A stretch of 64,000 bases of DNA from Flavihumibacter petaseus NBRC 106054 (GTDB lineage Bacteria; Bacteroidota; Bacteroidia; Chitinophagales; Chitinophagaceae), in contig NZ_BBWV01000004.1 in assembly GCF_000974785.1 (NCBI RefSeq), positions 62,001 to 126,000 of the forward strand, read 5' to 3'. The notes beneath the pieces were generated by a model, which had not been told where the DNA came from, ran no database searches, and was given only the letters and a program-made list of their open reading frames with translations. Shown here piece by piece: positions 44,931 to 53,771 of the stretch. Position numbers and translations under genes: made by a program. Numbering within the stretch: the stretch's first letter is position 1; each line of letters starts with the position of its first letter.

Positions 44931-47878
44931 TATTTTGACTTTGCCGTTTTCGACGCGGTCTTTTTTTTGACAACTGTTTTTTCAGCCGGGTTGCCATTTT
45001 CTGAAACCGCCACCGCAGCCTTCAGTTCCTCCTTTACAAATCTTGCGGTGTGCCCCACTTTAAGTTTCGCCATCTCTTCCGGTGTACCCTCGAATAAAAG
45101 TTGTCCTCCGCCATCACCCCCCTCCGGACCTATATCAATGATATGATCCGCTACCTTGATGACGTCGAGATTGTGTTCGATAACAAGCACCGTATTGCCG
45201 CGCTCCACCAGTTTATTGACAACATCCAGAAGATGCTGTATATCCTGGAAATGAAGCCCTGTTGTCGGCTCATCCAAAATATAAAAAGTTTTTCCAGTAT
45301 CCTTTTTTGAAAGCTCCGTAGCCAGCTTTACCCGCTGCGCCTCTCCTCCGCTCAGGGTAACTGCAGATTGCCCCAGGGTGATATAGCCAAGGCCAACTTC
45401 CTGCAGCACTTTGATCTTGCGGTACAGATAAGGGACAGCCTGAAAGAACTCTACTGCTTCATCCACTGTCATATCCAATACATCACTGATCGACTTGCCT
45501 TTATACCGGATCTCCAGTGTTTCCCGGTTATATCGCTTGCCATTACATTTCTCGCAATGCACATAAACATCCGGCAGGAAGTTCATTTCGATCACACGCA
45601 TGCCCCCACCTTCACAGAGGTCACAACGACCGCCTTTTACATTGAAAGAAAATCTGCCTGCTGCATATCCTCTGATCTTCGCTTCCGGAACAGCAGCAAA
45701 CAATTGACGGATCTCCGTGAAAAAACCACAATATGTCGCAGGGTTACTTCTTGGCGTACGGCCGATCGGAGATTGGTCGATCTCGATCACTTTGTCAATA
45801 TTCTCCAACCCCTTAACTGATTTGTAAGGCAATGGCTTTTGCTTGGAATCATAACAGTATTGTGAAAGGATCGGATAGAGCGTTTCGTTGATAAGTGTGG
45901 ATTTCCCGCTGCCGCTTACCCCCGTTACCAAAATCAGTTTACCAAGTGGAAACCTGATATTCAATTGCTGCAGGTTATTCCCCGATGCCCCTTTGATCTC
46001 GATGAATTTTCCATTTCCGGAACGCCGTGTTTCAGGAATTGCGATCTGCTTCTTGCCACTCAGGTAAGCAGCCGTTTCAGAACCGGCATCCAATACCTGC
46101 TGGGGGGTGCCTTCTGCCACGATTCTTCCGCCGAATTTACCGGCACGCGGGCCGATATCGACCAGGTAATCTGCAGCCATCATAATGTCTTTATCGTGCT
46201 CCACGACCAACACACTGTTGCCTATATCCCGGAGATTCTGCAATGCCGAGATCAGGCGCTGATTGTCCCGCTGATGGAGACCAATGCTCGGCTCGTCCAG
46301 AACATAGGTGATTCCCTGCAACTGTGAACCGATCTGGGTAGCCAGCCTGATGCGCTGTGACTCGCCGCCACTCAGTGTTCTGGTTGGACGGTTTAATGAC
46401 AGGTAGGTCAATCCCACATCCAGGAGAAACTGCAGTCTTTCCCGGATCTCTTTCAGAATGTCTTTCGAAATAAGCTGTTGTTTATGGCTCAGGCGCTTTT
46501 CAATACCATTGAACCATTCGTACAGTTTATCAAGATTATACTGACTGATCTCGGCAATATTTTTTCCATCAACCTTAAACCAAAGGCTTTCGATCCGGAG
46601 ACGGTCGCCATTGCAGGTAGGGCAGGTATTCAACTCCATAAAGCTTTCCGCCCATTCCCGTACCGCATCGGAACTAACCGTGCTGAACCAACGCTTCAGC
46701 TGAGGAATAATTCCTTCAAACTCTTCTGCATAGATCCGCTCACCTGGAACCGCTTCTGTGAAATCAATTGTCGTTTCTTCCAGCGCTTCTTCCTGTCCGT
46801 AGAGGATCAGGTTAAGATCTCGTTCCGGCAGGTCACTGATCGGCTTTTTAAGATCGATCTTATGCTTGCGGGCCAGTTGCTGTACTTGTTTGTATACATA
46901 TGCCTCGCGCTCTTCGCCCAACGGAGCGATGCCTCCTTCCCTGATGCTCACAGACCGGTCGGGAATGATCGCCTCCATACTGACCTGGTAAACCTGTCCC
47001 AGCCCTTTACAGGTAGGGCAGGCGCCATAAGGAGAGTTGAAAGAAAAGCTGTTGGGGGATGGTTCTTCATAACTGATACCTGTATCCTGGCACATCAGCT
47101 GGCGGCTGTACTGAATCACTTCATCAGTGTCATTGATGAGCAGGAACAGCAGCCCCTTCCCTACCTGCATGGATTTCTGGATACTCTGACTCAGGCGCAG
47201 CTTCATATCCGGTGTCACTGCAAGCCGGTCAATCACCACTTCAATATCATGAATCTTGTAGCGGTCTACCTGCATTTTGGGTACCAGATCCTTCACTTCG
47301 CCATCCACCCTCACTTTCAGGTATCCTTTCTTCCGGATATCTTCAAACAGTTCCCGGTAATGTCCCTTTCTGCCGCGAACCAGCGGTGCCAGCAGGCTGA
47401 TCTTTTTCTTGCTGAACTTACTGTAAATATTTTCAACAATTTCCTCCTCTGAGAATTTCACCATCTTCTTGCCGGTATTGTAGCTGTAGGCATCTGCTGC
47501 CCTTGCATACAGGAGACGGAGAAAATCGTATACTTCGGTAATGGTGCCGACCGTTGAGCGCGGATTCTTATTCGTGGTCTTCTGTTCAATGGAGATGACG
47601 GGAGACAACCCGGTGATCTTATCGACATCCGGCCTTTCCATATCTCCAACAAACTGGCGGGCATAAGCGCTGAAGCTTTCCATATAGCGGCGTTGCCCTT
47701 CATTATAGATCGTGTCGAATGCCAGCGATGATTTACCACTGCCGCTTACTCCTGTAAAAACCACCATGCGGTTTTTGGGAATCGTCAGGTCAATGTCTTT
47801 CAGATTGTGCTCACGTGCACCTACCACTTCGATATTTTCCAGATCCCTGACGGGTATCGTTTCTGCTTTCTTTGCCAT
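44930..47878 (-). CDS. uvrA: Excinuclease ABC subunit A
   Basis: A 982-residue UvrA, the damage-recognition ATPase of nucleotide excision repair. Two ABC halves: Walker A at VFTGVSGSGKSSLAF near residue 40 and VTGVSGSGKSTLINE near 640, with signatures TLSGGESQRIRLA and TLSGGEAQRVKLA. Zinc-binding CxxC pairs are CPTCKG near 287, CPTCNG near 416, and CDLCEG with CEKCNG near 755-775. A Lys-rich C-terminal tail (KKKTASKTAKSK) adds about 25 residues. An AGGAG sequence lies 6 bases before the ATG, a rare clear Shine-Dalgarno in this window. Confidence 0.95.
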   Translation of the reverse strand: MAKKAETIPVRDLENIEVVGAREHNLKDIDLTIPKNRMVVFTGVSGSGKSSLAFDTIYNEGQRRYMESFSAYARQFVGDMERPDVDKITGLSPVISIEQKTTNKNPRSTVGTITEVYDFLRLLYARAADAYSYNTGKKMVKFSEEEIVENIYSKFSKKKISLLAPLVRGRKGHYRELFEDIRKKGYLKVRVDGEVKDLVPKMQVDRYKIHDIEVVIDRLAVTPDMKLRLSQSIQKSMQVGKGLLFLLINDTDEVIQYSRQLMCQDTGISYEEPSPNSFSFNSPYGACPTCKGLGQVYQVSMEAIIPDRSVSIREGGIAPLGEEREAYVYKQVQQLARKHKIDLKKPISDLPERDLNLILYGQEEALEETTIDFTEAVPGERIYAEEFEGIIPQLKRWFSTVSSDAVREWAESFMELNTCPTCNGDRLRIESLWFKVDGKNIAEISQYNLDKLYEWFNGIEKRLSHKQQLISKDILKEIRERLQFLLDVGLTYLSLNRPTRTLSGGESQRIRLATQIGSQLQGITYVLDEPSIGLHQRDNQRLISALQNLRDIGNSVLVVEHDKDIMMAADYLVDIGPRAGKFGGRIVAEGTPQQVLDAGSETAAYLSGKKQIAIPETRRSGNGKFIEIKGASGNNLQQLNIRFPLGKLILVTGVSGSGKSTLINETLYPILSQYCYDSKQKPLPYKSVKGLENIDKVIEIDQSPIGRTPRSNPATYCGFFTEIRQLFAAVPEAKIRGYAAGRFSFNVKGGRCDLCEGGGMRVIEMNFLPDVYVHCEKCNGKRYNRETLEIRYKGKSISDVLDMTVDEAVEFFQAVPYLYRKIKVLQEVGLGYITLGQSAVTLSGGEAQRVKLATELSKKDTGKTFYILDEPTTGLHFQDIQHLLDVVNKLVERGNTVLVIEHNLDVIKVADHIIDIGPEGGDGGGQLLFEGTPEEMAKLKVGHTARFVKEELKAAVAVSENGNPAEKTVVKKKTASKTAKSK

Positions 47879-47920
47879 TTTTTTCTCCTCGCTGCAAAAT
47901 ACTGCAAATCCTAATTTATC

Positions 47921-47928
47921 TACCTTTG
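47921..47928 (+). promoter_or_regulatory. -7 element upstream of the OmpA-like gene
   Basis: TACCTTTG matches TAnnTTTG exactly and lies 41 bases before the ATG at 47970. A TTTG at -33 is not evident. Confidence 0.45.
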
Positions 47929-47969
47929 GCCTGCATTTTGCCTATCACTCACCAATAAACAAGATTCAC

Positions 47970-48644
47970 ATGAAAAAGTTTGTAAAAGCGATTTTGTCAG
48001 GAACGGCCTGTATAATTCTGATCGCGGGATGTAAATCGATGAACAATACACAGAAGGGTGCTGCGATAGGAACTGGCGGTGGTGCCGCCGTTGGTGCTGT
48101 TATCGGGAAAGCAGCCGGAAATGCTGGTCTCGGTGCCATCATCGGCGCAGTTGTCGGAGGCACTGCCGGAGGATTAATAGGAAACAAAATGGACAAGCAG
48201 GCCAAAGAGATCAAGCAGGAAATTCCTGATGCCAATGTGGAAAGAGTGGAAGAAGGCATTGTAGTGGAATTCAACAGCGAAATCCTCTTCGGGTTTGATA
48301 AATCTGACCTGAGCGATGCTTCCAAAACTGAGCTGAAAAAACTGACCACTATTCTGAATAAATACCCTGATACAGATCTTGAAATAGCCGGCCACACAGA
48401 CAGCCAGGGTGCAGCCGATTACAACCAGAAATTGTCAGAGCGCAGGGCGACTGCAGTGGCGGATTATATTGTAAGTGCGGGGGTGGCCAAATCAAGGGTC
48501 AAAACCAAGGGTTATGGGGAATTTGAGCCACGTTACCCCAATGACACTGATGCCAATATGGCCAAAAACAGACGGGTAGATTTTCTGATCACCGCAAATG
48601 AGGCCATGAAGAATGAGGCCAAAAAAGAGGCCGGTCAGAACTAA
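47970..48644 (+). CDS. OmpA-family peptidoglycan-binding lipoprotein
   Basis: A 224-residue lipoprotein starting at MKKFVKAILSG (47970). The ORF runs upstream antisense through uvrA, but only this start gives a lipobox (LIAGC, Cys21). A glycine zipper follows (residues about 33-68, GAAIGTGGGAAVGAVIG and repeats), then the OmpA_C domain with NSEILFGFDKSDLS near residue 100 and the peptidoglycan-binding AGHTDSQGAADYNQKLSERRA near 140. It probably links the outer membrane to the wall. Its C-terminal tail is rich in E, A and K. Confidence 0.9.
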   Translation: MKKFVKAILSGTACIILIAGCKSMNNTQKGAAIGTGGGAAVGAVIGKAAGNAGLGAIIGAVVGGTAGGLIGNKMDKQAKEIKQEIPDANVERVEEGIVVEFNSEILFGFDKSDLSDASKTELKKLTTILNKYPDTDLEIAGHTDSQGAADYNQKLSERRATAVADYIVSAGVAKSRVKTKGYGEFEPRYPNDTDANMAKNRRVDFLITANEAMKNEAKKEAGQN

Positions 48645-48669
48645 CGCCGAAAGCCGGTCCTAAAAATAT

Positions 48670-48702
48670 TTTGGAAAGTTGACCGGGGCGCTGCTATCTT
48701 TG
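48670..48702 (+). promoter_or_regulatory. Promoter of the methionine operon
   Basis: TTTG (48670-48673), 21 bases, then TATCTTTG (48695-48702): an exact match to the Bacteroidota promoter. It is followed 21 bases later by the SAM riboswitch. Confidence 0.75.
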
Positions 48703-48723
48703 CGCCAGTTCTTTACAACATCG

Positions 48724-48846
48724 CTTATCAAGAAAGGCAGAGGGAAATGGCCCGATGAAGCCTTGACAACCTGTTTTCCACCTCAAAATGGAAAGTAAGG
48801 TGCCAAATCCAGCCCGCAAACGGAATCCGGTTGCAGGGGAGATAAG
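48724..48846 (+). ncRNA. SAM-I (S-box) riboswitch
   Basis: All core S-box features are present. P1 pairs CTTATC (48724-48729) with GATAAG (48841-48846), and GAGGG and CCCGATGAAGCC form the conserved J1/2-P2 region. GACAACC follows, then a TTTCCA/TGGAAA P3 helix, AAGGTGCCAAATCC, a P4 helix (CCCGCAA with TTGCAGGG) and the closing GGGGAGATAAG. It binds S-adenosylmethionine and turns off downstream expression. It lies between the promoter and a terminator, upstream of a trans-sulfuration enzyme, fitting methionine feedback control. No other gene occupies the 340-base gap 48645-48984. Confidence 0.95.
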
Positions 48847-48883
48847 TCTGATGAATAGCTTTACAGAATAAAAATTCTAATAT

Positions 48884-48919
48884 GAGCTCTTCTGATGATT
48901 TATCGGAAGAGCTTTTTTT
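48884..48919 (+). terminator. Riboswitch-controlled terminator
   Basis: A perfect 8-bp stem AGCTCTTC / GAAGAGCT with a 13-base loop, followed by six T. It lies 37 bases after the riboswitch and 65 bases before the first coding start, so the ligand-bound aptamer can permit it to form. An antiterminator partner was not worked out. Confidence 0.85.
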
Positions 48920-48984
48920 ATGCAAAAGCGCTTCCGGTACACTTGATGGGTGGTGTCGCAACCAATTGTTTATCAACAAAAAAA

Positions 48985-50184
48985 ATGTTTAACATGCACG
49001 CGACAACACAACTTTTGCACAGCATTCCGGTAGACCCCCAAACAGGAGCGATCGCTGTACCGATTTACCAGACCAGTACATTCGTACAGGACGCGCCTGG
49101 AATCAATCGCGGTTTTGACTACAGCCGTTCGAACAACCCTACCCGCCAGGAACTGGAAAAGATCGTGGCCAAACTCGAAGGAGGTACCACTGGTGCAGCT
49201 TTCGCCAGCGGTCTGGCGGCGATTGACGCAGTAATCAAACTCCTGGAATCCGGGGACGAGATAATTGCTGTTGACGATATCTACGGTGGCGCCTTCCGGT
49301 TATTTGAGAAAGTCTATAAAAAATTCGGAATTACCGTCAACTATGTTGACACTACCGACCTTGGCGCCATTAACCGGGCCATTACTTCCAAAACAAAACT
49401 GATCTGGCTGGAAAGCCCGACCAACCCCACGCTCAAAATATCTGACATCCGGGCTGTTGCTGAAATTGCTCACCGATATGGCATTCTGCTTTGTGTCGAC
49501 AATACCTTTGCTTCACCCATCCTCCAGCAACCGCTGAAACTCGGTGCTGATATTGTCGTACACAGTGCTACAAAATATATTGGCGGACACAGCGATGTGA
49601 TCGCGGGACTGGTCGTTACCCGTGAGGAAGCCATTGGCACACAGATCAAGTTCTATCAGAATGCCTGCGGAGCAGTTCTCGGCCCTTTTGACAGCTTTCT
49701 GCTGATCCGTGGACTCGAAACGCTACCGCTCCGTATCGCTCAACACAGCCGCAACGCAGCAACCATCGCACAATACCTGGAATCCCATCCCCTGGTGGAC
49801 AAAGTATTCTATCCGGGCCTTACAAGCCATCCCCAGCATGGATTGGCACGGCAACAACAAAAAGACTTTGGCGGTGTTATCAGCTTCAGTCTCCGGACTG
49901 ACACTGAAGCAGCAGCCATCAGCCTGGTTACCAATACTACGCTCTTCCACCTGGCAGAAAGTCTCGGCGGTGTAAAAAGCCTCGTAAGCCACCCCGCCAG
50001 CATGACCCATAAGTCGATCGACGCGGCGACAAGAAAAGCAGCCGGCGTTAAAGACAGCCTTATCCGGCTGAGCGTCGGCCTTGAAGACCCGACAGACCTG
50101 ATCAATGACCTTGAAACCGCTCTGGCTATTGTTCAGGCAACCCAAAGTGAAAACGGCATTGCACAACAGCTGCACCATTGTTAA
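48985..50184 (+). CDS. PLP-dependent trans-sulfuration enzyme (cystathionine gamma-synthase/O-acylhomoserine sulfhydrylase type)
   Basis: A 399-residue Cys/Met-metabolism PLP enzyme. An open frame continues upstream to 48895, but that would run through the terminator, so MFNMHATTQLL at 48985 (or MHATTQ at 48994) is chosen. The catalytic lysine is Lys197 in HSATKYIGGHSD, and family motifs include YSRSNNPTRQ and SGLAAIDAVIKLL. Members of this fold add sulfur to O-acylhomoserine or split cystathionine; sequence alone does not choose. The S-box riboswitch upstream and homoserine dehydrogenase downstream point to methionine synthesis. Confidence 0.88.
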   Translation: MFNMHATTQLLHSIPVDPQTGAIAVPIYQTSTFVQDAPGINRGFDYSRSNNPTRQELEKIVAKLEGGTTGAAFASGLAAIDAVIKLLESGDEIIAVDDIYGGAFRLFEKVYKKFGITVNYVDTTDLGAINRAITSKTKLIWLESPTNPTLKISDIRAVAEIAHRYGILLCVDNTFASPILQQPLKLGADIVVHSATKYIGGHSDVIAGLVVTREEAIGTQIKFYQNACGAVLGPFDSFLLIRGLETLPLRIAQHSRNAATIAQYLESHPLVDKVFYPGLTSHPQHGLARQQQKDFGGVISFSLRTDTEAAAISLVTNTTLFHLAESLGGVKSLVSHPASMTHKSIDAATRKAAGVKDSLIRLSVGLEDPTDLINDLETALAIVQATQSENGIAQQLHHC

Positions 50185-50204
50185 CCCCATAGCAAACACC
50201 ATAC

Positions 50205-51461
50205 ATGACTTACCACAAGCAGTTAACCATCGGACTATTTGGATTCGGAGTAGTTGGAGAAGGCCTTTACAAGGTGCTACAACAAACACCCTCGTTGAGT
50301 GCCCGAATAAAAAAAGTATGCATCAAAGACCCGAATAAAAAAAGAAACGCGCCTCCGGTGCTGTTTACGACAGATCGTGAAGAACTGTTGCAGGATGAAG
50401 AAATCAATGTGATCGTTGAAGTGATCAATGAGGCCGGTCCTGCATTTGATATCGTAAAAACAGCCTTGCTGAAAGGAAAATCTGTGGTAAGTGCAAGCAA
50501 GAAAATGATCGCAGAACATTTGCCGGAACTCCTGGCACTACAGCAGGAAACCGGTCAGAGCTTTCTGTACGAATCCGCTGCCTGTGCTTCGATCCCCGTC
50601 ATCCGCAACCTCGAAGAATACTATGATAACGACCTGCTCCACGGCATCAAGGCAATCGTTAACGGTTCCACCAATTTCATTCTTACGAAGATGTTCGAGG
50701 ACAAGCTCGACTTTCAGCAGGCTTTACTGCTGGCCCAACAACTGGGCTTTGCGGAGTCTGATCCAAAGCTTGATGTGGAAGGTTTCGATGCAGTGAACAA
50801 GTGGGCTTTCCTGCTCACCCACGCTTACGGCATCATTGAACACCCCGACAATTTATTGTTCACCGGTATTCAGAACATTCACGCGATGGATGCCCGGGTT
50901 GCTGCTGAAAAGGGGCAGCAGATCAAGCTGGTGGCACAGGCGCAGAAACTGACCAATGGCAAGGTGGCCAGCTTTGTTATCCCGCAATTTATTCCCCAGG
51001 AAGACCACCTGGCATTTGTAAAGAATGAATACAACGGCGTGGTGATAGAAAGCGGATTTTCCGACAAACAGTTCTTTTACGGAAAAGGTGCAGGAAGTTT
51101 CCCGACAGCCTCAGCTGTATTAAGCGACCTTTCTGCCCTCCGCTACGATTACAAATACGAATACAAGAAACTCTATCACCACCAGCCGAATACCCTAACG
51201 GATGACTTTTACCTGAGGGTATATGTGAGCTTTACCGACTGGAAACATATCCCACGCGAAAAATTTGAATGGATTGAAGAATGGCATGCACGGGAAGAGA
51301 GGAAATACCTGGTAGGGGTACTGCCGGTGAAAGAACTGTTTGAAAACAACTGGTGGAAATCCAACCATACTTCCCTGATCCTGACTGCAGATCCAATCAT
51401 TGAGGATGTAGCCATCCAGCAACTGAAGAAAAAAAGCCTGGAACTGGCGGGTATAGTATAG
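50205..51461 (+). CDS. hom: Homoserine dehydrogenase
   Basis: A 418-residue enzyme that reduces aspartate semialdehyde to homoserine, the branch point to methionine and threonine. The Rossmann motif is IGLFGFGVVGEGLYKVL at residues 8-24. The catalytic domain has LHGIKAIVNGSTNFILTKM and LAQQLGFAESDPKLDVEGFDAVNKWA. It is 20 bases after the trans-sulfuration gene and so lies under the same SAM riboswitch. The C-terminus after about residue 320 is compact and no full ACT domain is evident, so threonine feedback is uncertain. Confidence 0.9.
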   Translation: MTYHKQLTIGLFGFGVVGEGLYKVLQQTPSLSARIKKVCIKDPNKKRNAPPVLFTTDREELLQDEEINVIVEVINEAGPAFDIVKTALLKGKSVVSASKKMIAEHLPELLALQQETGQSFLYESAACASIPVIRNLEEYYDNDLLHGIKAIVNGSTNFILTKMFEDKLDFQQALLLAQQLGFAESDPKLDVEGFDAVNKWAFLLTHAYGIIEHPDNLLFTGIQNIHAMDARVAAEKGQQIKLVAQAQKLTNGKVASFVIPQFIPQEDHLAFVKNEYNGVVIESGFSDKQFFYGKGAGSFPTASAVLSDLSALRYDYKYEYKKLYHHQPNTLTDDFYLRVYVSFTDWKHIPREKFEWIEEWHAREERKYLVGVLPVKELFENNWWKSNHTSLILTADPIIEDVAIQQLKKKSLELAGIV

Positions 51462-51475
51462 TTCGATTCAGGGCT

Positions 51476-51500
51476 ACAGGAATTAATTGTAAATTCCTGT
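51476..51500 (+). promoter_or_regulatory. Perfect hairpin abutting the AI-2E permease start
   Basis: ACAGGAATT (51476-51484) and AATTCCTGT (51492-51500) form a perfect 9-bp stem with a 7-base loop. The last base lies directly before the ATG at 51501. It may be an operator, or a leader hairpin that affects translation; with no T-tract it is a poor terminator. The role is unknown. Confidence 0.55.
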
Positions 51501-52661
51501 ATGGAAAACGCCGTTGTCAAAAAGGACAAAAATGCCATTGAAGTCTGCCTGGTAGTATTACTATTCCTGGTGTTGCTGTGGGCTTTGTACAAAGTCATCG
51601 GTCCATTTTTCGGTGTATTCACCTATGCCTGTATTCTTGCTGTTTCGTTCCGGCATTTCTTTCATAGAATGCAACGGTCTATGGGAGGAAAGAAGGTATG
51701 GGCAGCCATAACCTATGCTTTTTTACTGATTGCCATTATGGCCATCCCCTTCCTGCTGTTCCTGAATGCATTGGGTAAATATTTTCATCATGTGCAGGAA
51801 ATGCTGGTCAATCTCAAATCATCGGGTATACCTGCGCTGCCGGAATGGATCGCTTCACTGCCGCTGGTTGGAGATAACCTGCAGAAGAGCTGGACGCTGA
51901 TGCAACAGGACCCAAACGCTTCTATTCATGTGTACGAGCACCAGATCAAAGCAATACTGGGGAAGATTCTGCATGAAGGTGCCGGTTTGCTCGGGTCCGG
52001 AGCTGAACTGATACTGGGCATCATCATTTCTGCCGTTTTTCTCGTGCACCAGGAGAATCTTCTGCGCATCGTTTACAGGGCCAGCCAGCATATCATCGGG
52101 AAAGATGACGGACCAGCACTGCTGGATGCCGCTGCAAAAGCTGTACGTGGTGTTGCTATTGGCGTAATGGGAACCGGATTTATTACTGCAGTGCTTGCGT
52201 GGCTTGCCTACACAATTGCGGGTATTCCGTTGCCAACGGTGATGGCAGCGCTGATTTTTCTGTTTACCATTATTCAGATTGGTGCCTGGGTAGTCTGGGT
52301 GCCCCTTGGTGCCTGGTTACTGTATAATGGCCATACTGGCCAGGCTGCATTCGTTGGCATATTCGGCATTGTCCTGATCCTGCTCGACACGTTTCTGAAG
52401 CCTGTCCTGATCGCCAAATCCGGAAAATTACCGATCCTGGTTTTGTTTGTTGGCGTGCTCGGGGGGCTGGCCGCCTGGGGATTCACAGGAATGTTCAAAG
52501 GTGCGATTGTCCTTGCTGTTGCCTATACCATTTTTCAGTCCTGGATGTCAAGGCATCCTATTACGGAGGTCCCCGGCGAGCCGGAGACTGATAATGGTGA
52601 GGAGGGCAAGTACAATAATAATGGCGATCCAGAGCATGGACTTTCCGATGCCGTTACCTGA
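51501..52661 (+). CDS. AI-2E family transporter (permease PerM type)
   Basis: A 386-residue membrane protein of the AI-2E exporter/PerM family. It has two to three membrane segments at the N-terminus (residues 14-40 and 60-85), a soluble segment, and a block of hydrophobic helices between about 165 and 345. AWVVWVPLGAWLLYNG and DTFLKPVLIAKSGKLPILVLFVGVLGGL are typical. The 3' end, rich in E, N and G, lies in a 114-base overlap with the convergent DUF3999 gene. Substrate unknown; the family moves small molecules or ions. Confidence 0.83.
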   Translation: MENAVVKKDKNAIEVCLVVLLFLVLLWALYKVIGPFFGVFTYACILAVSFRHFFHRMQRSMGGKKVWAAITYAFLLIAIMAIPFLLFLNALGKYFHHVQEMLVNLKSSGIPALPEWIASLPLVGDNLQKSWTLMQQDPNASIHVYEHQIKAILGKILHEGAGLLGSGAELILGIIISAVFLVHQENLLRIVYRASQHIIGKDDGPALLDAAAKAVRGVAIGVMGTGFITAVLAWLAYTIAGIPLPTVMAALIFLFTIIQIGAWVVWVPLGAWLLYNGHTGQAAFVGIFGIVLILLDTFLKPVLIAKSGKLPILVLFVGVLGGLAAWGFTGMFKGAIVLAVAYTIFQSWMSRHPITEVPGEPETDNGEEGKYNNNGDPEHGLSDAVT

Positions 52662-53771
52662 AGAAGCTTTCACCGGCTGTTGCCTGGCCAACAAACCTGC
52701 TGGTTGAATATCTGCCATTACCCGGGGAAGGCTGTCGCGAAAATATTTGAGGTCATATTGGGGGGGCGTTTTTAAGGAGTCATCTCCAGCCAGTAACCGG
52801 TATTTTTCACCGGCTCTGAGCCATGCAATGACACTTTGCTGCAATTGGTAAGCAATTATCCTGTTCCAGCGCAAAGGCTGATCATCTTCATTTTCGACTA
52901 CCAGCCAAAGTGATTTACCCCGGTTTTTTACATTGATATCACCAGTTCCGCCCGAACGCAACAACCTGGTATTAAGAATATCAGTACAGGTTTCATTGGC
53001 GTAGAGGGAAACTGATCGGTGGAAAAATCTCGCACCGTCCGGTTGAAGCACCAGCTTATCAAGCGTAAATGGCTCCTTCCAGTCCAGCCGTATATAAGAC
53101 TTCCTGTTGCTGCTGTCGCGCTGGGTAATGGCAGCCGGAGGCAGCAAAACAAACTTCCCTTCCAGAAGATCGTTTTTATATATTCCTGCCTGCAAAAGTT
53201 TCACTGGTACCAATCCTTTTTCTTCCTGTACGATCCTTATGTAACGGTACCTAACACCCGGTAAAGGGATCGCCTGCACGAATGAACTATCATCATCACT
53301 ATTGACGCTTTCCAGCGGAATATGCTCCTTTATGGCAAACCATTGCCGATTATCATCGCTTCCGAACATCGATAAGCCACGCCCCACAATGGCATTCCGG
53401 AATCGCAGTTCCAGCATATTGACCACTACCTGACCGGAATTTTCAGCTGTGTTAAAATACCGACCGGCAGTATCACGGCCACTCTCCAACAGCGGAAATA
53501 ACCGGAATTCTGGCTTCAGTACTGATGCAACAGCTGGATCATTAATGAACGGTATTGTGCTGTCGCTGGCTGCTAAGGCAAGACGGATATCAGTCAGACC
53601 ATCCAGCGCACGGGCAGCTATCTCAGGTGTAATAACGATCCGGTAAAACCCATCCTGTTGCACTACCGGCAGTTCAGCCTGATAGCGAAAACTCCCCTGC
53701 CCATACCCAACTGCAACGCCAATAAGGGCCAAAACAACCAGGGAAAATCTATACCGATGGTTTTTCTTCAT
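52548..53771 (-). CDS. DUF3999 family membrane-anchored protein
   Basis: A 407-residue protein with a signal peptide (cleavage near YGQ at residue 25). A large periplasmic beta-rich domain follows, and a C-terminal membrane helix (about 375-400, KSMLWIAIIIVLALLTIISLRL) ends in DLRNRMP. The DUF3999 genes usually follow a DUF2339 gene, as here, with a 23-base overlap. The pair's role is unknown. Its 3' end overlaps the AI-2E permease by 114 bases, tail to tail. Confidence 0.8.
   Translation of the reverse strand: MKKNHRYRFSLVVLALIGVAVGYGQGSFRYQAELPVVQQDGFYRIVITPEIAARALDGLTDIRLALAASDSTIPFINDPAVASVLKPEFRLFPLLESGRDTAGRYFNTAENSGQVVVNMLELRFRNAIVGRGLSMFGSDDNRQWFAIKEHIPLESVNSDDDSSFVQAIPLPGVRYRYIRIVQEEKGLVPVKLLQAGIYKNDLLEGKFVLLPPAAITQRDSSNRKSYIRLDWKEPFTLDKLVLQPDGARFFHRSVSLYANETCTDILNTRLLRSGGTGDINVKNRGKSLWLVVENEDDQPLRWNRIIAYQLQQSVIAWLRAGEKYRLLAGDDSLKTPPQYDLKYFRDSLPRVMADIQPAGLLARQQPVKASSGNGIGKSMLWIAIIIVLALLTIISLRLAGDLRNRMP

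Noticed and set aside
46478-47452. A 324-codon plus-strand frame within uvrA.
   Set aside because: Antisense to UvrA zinc-finger and ATPase segments; no start context or motif.
47712-47969. A long N-terminal extension of the OmpA-like lipoprotein.
   Set aside because: It is antisense to the uvrA start and would bury the lipobox signal peptide.
48895-48984. An N-terminal extension of 30 codons on the trans-sulfuration enzyme.
   Set aside because: It runs through the riboswitch terminator and its residues fit no family N-terminus.
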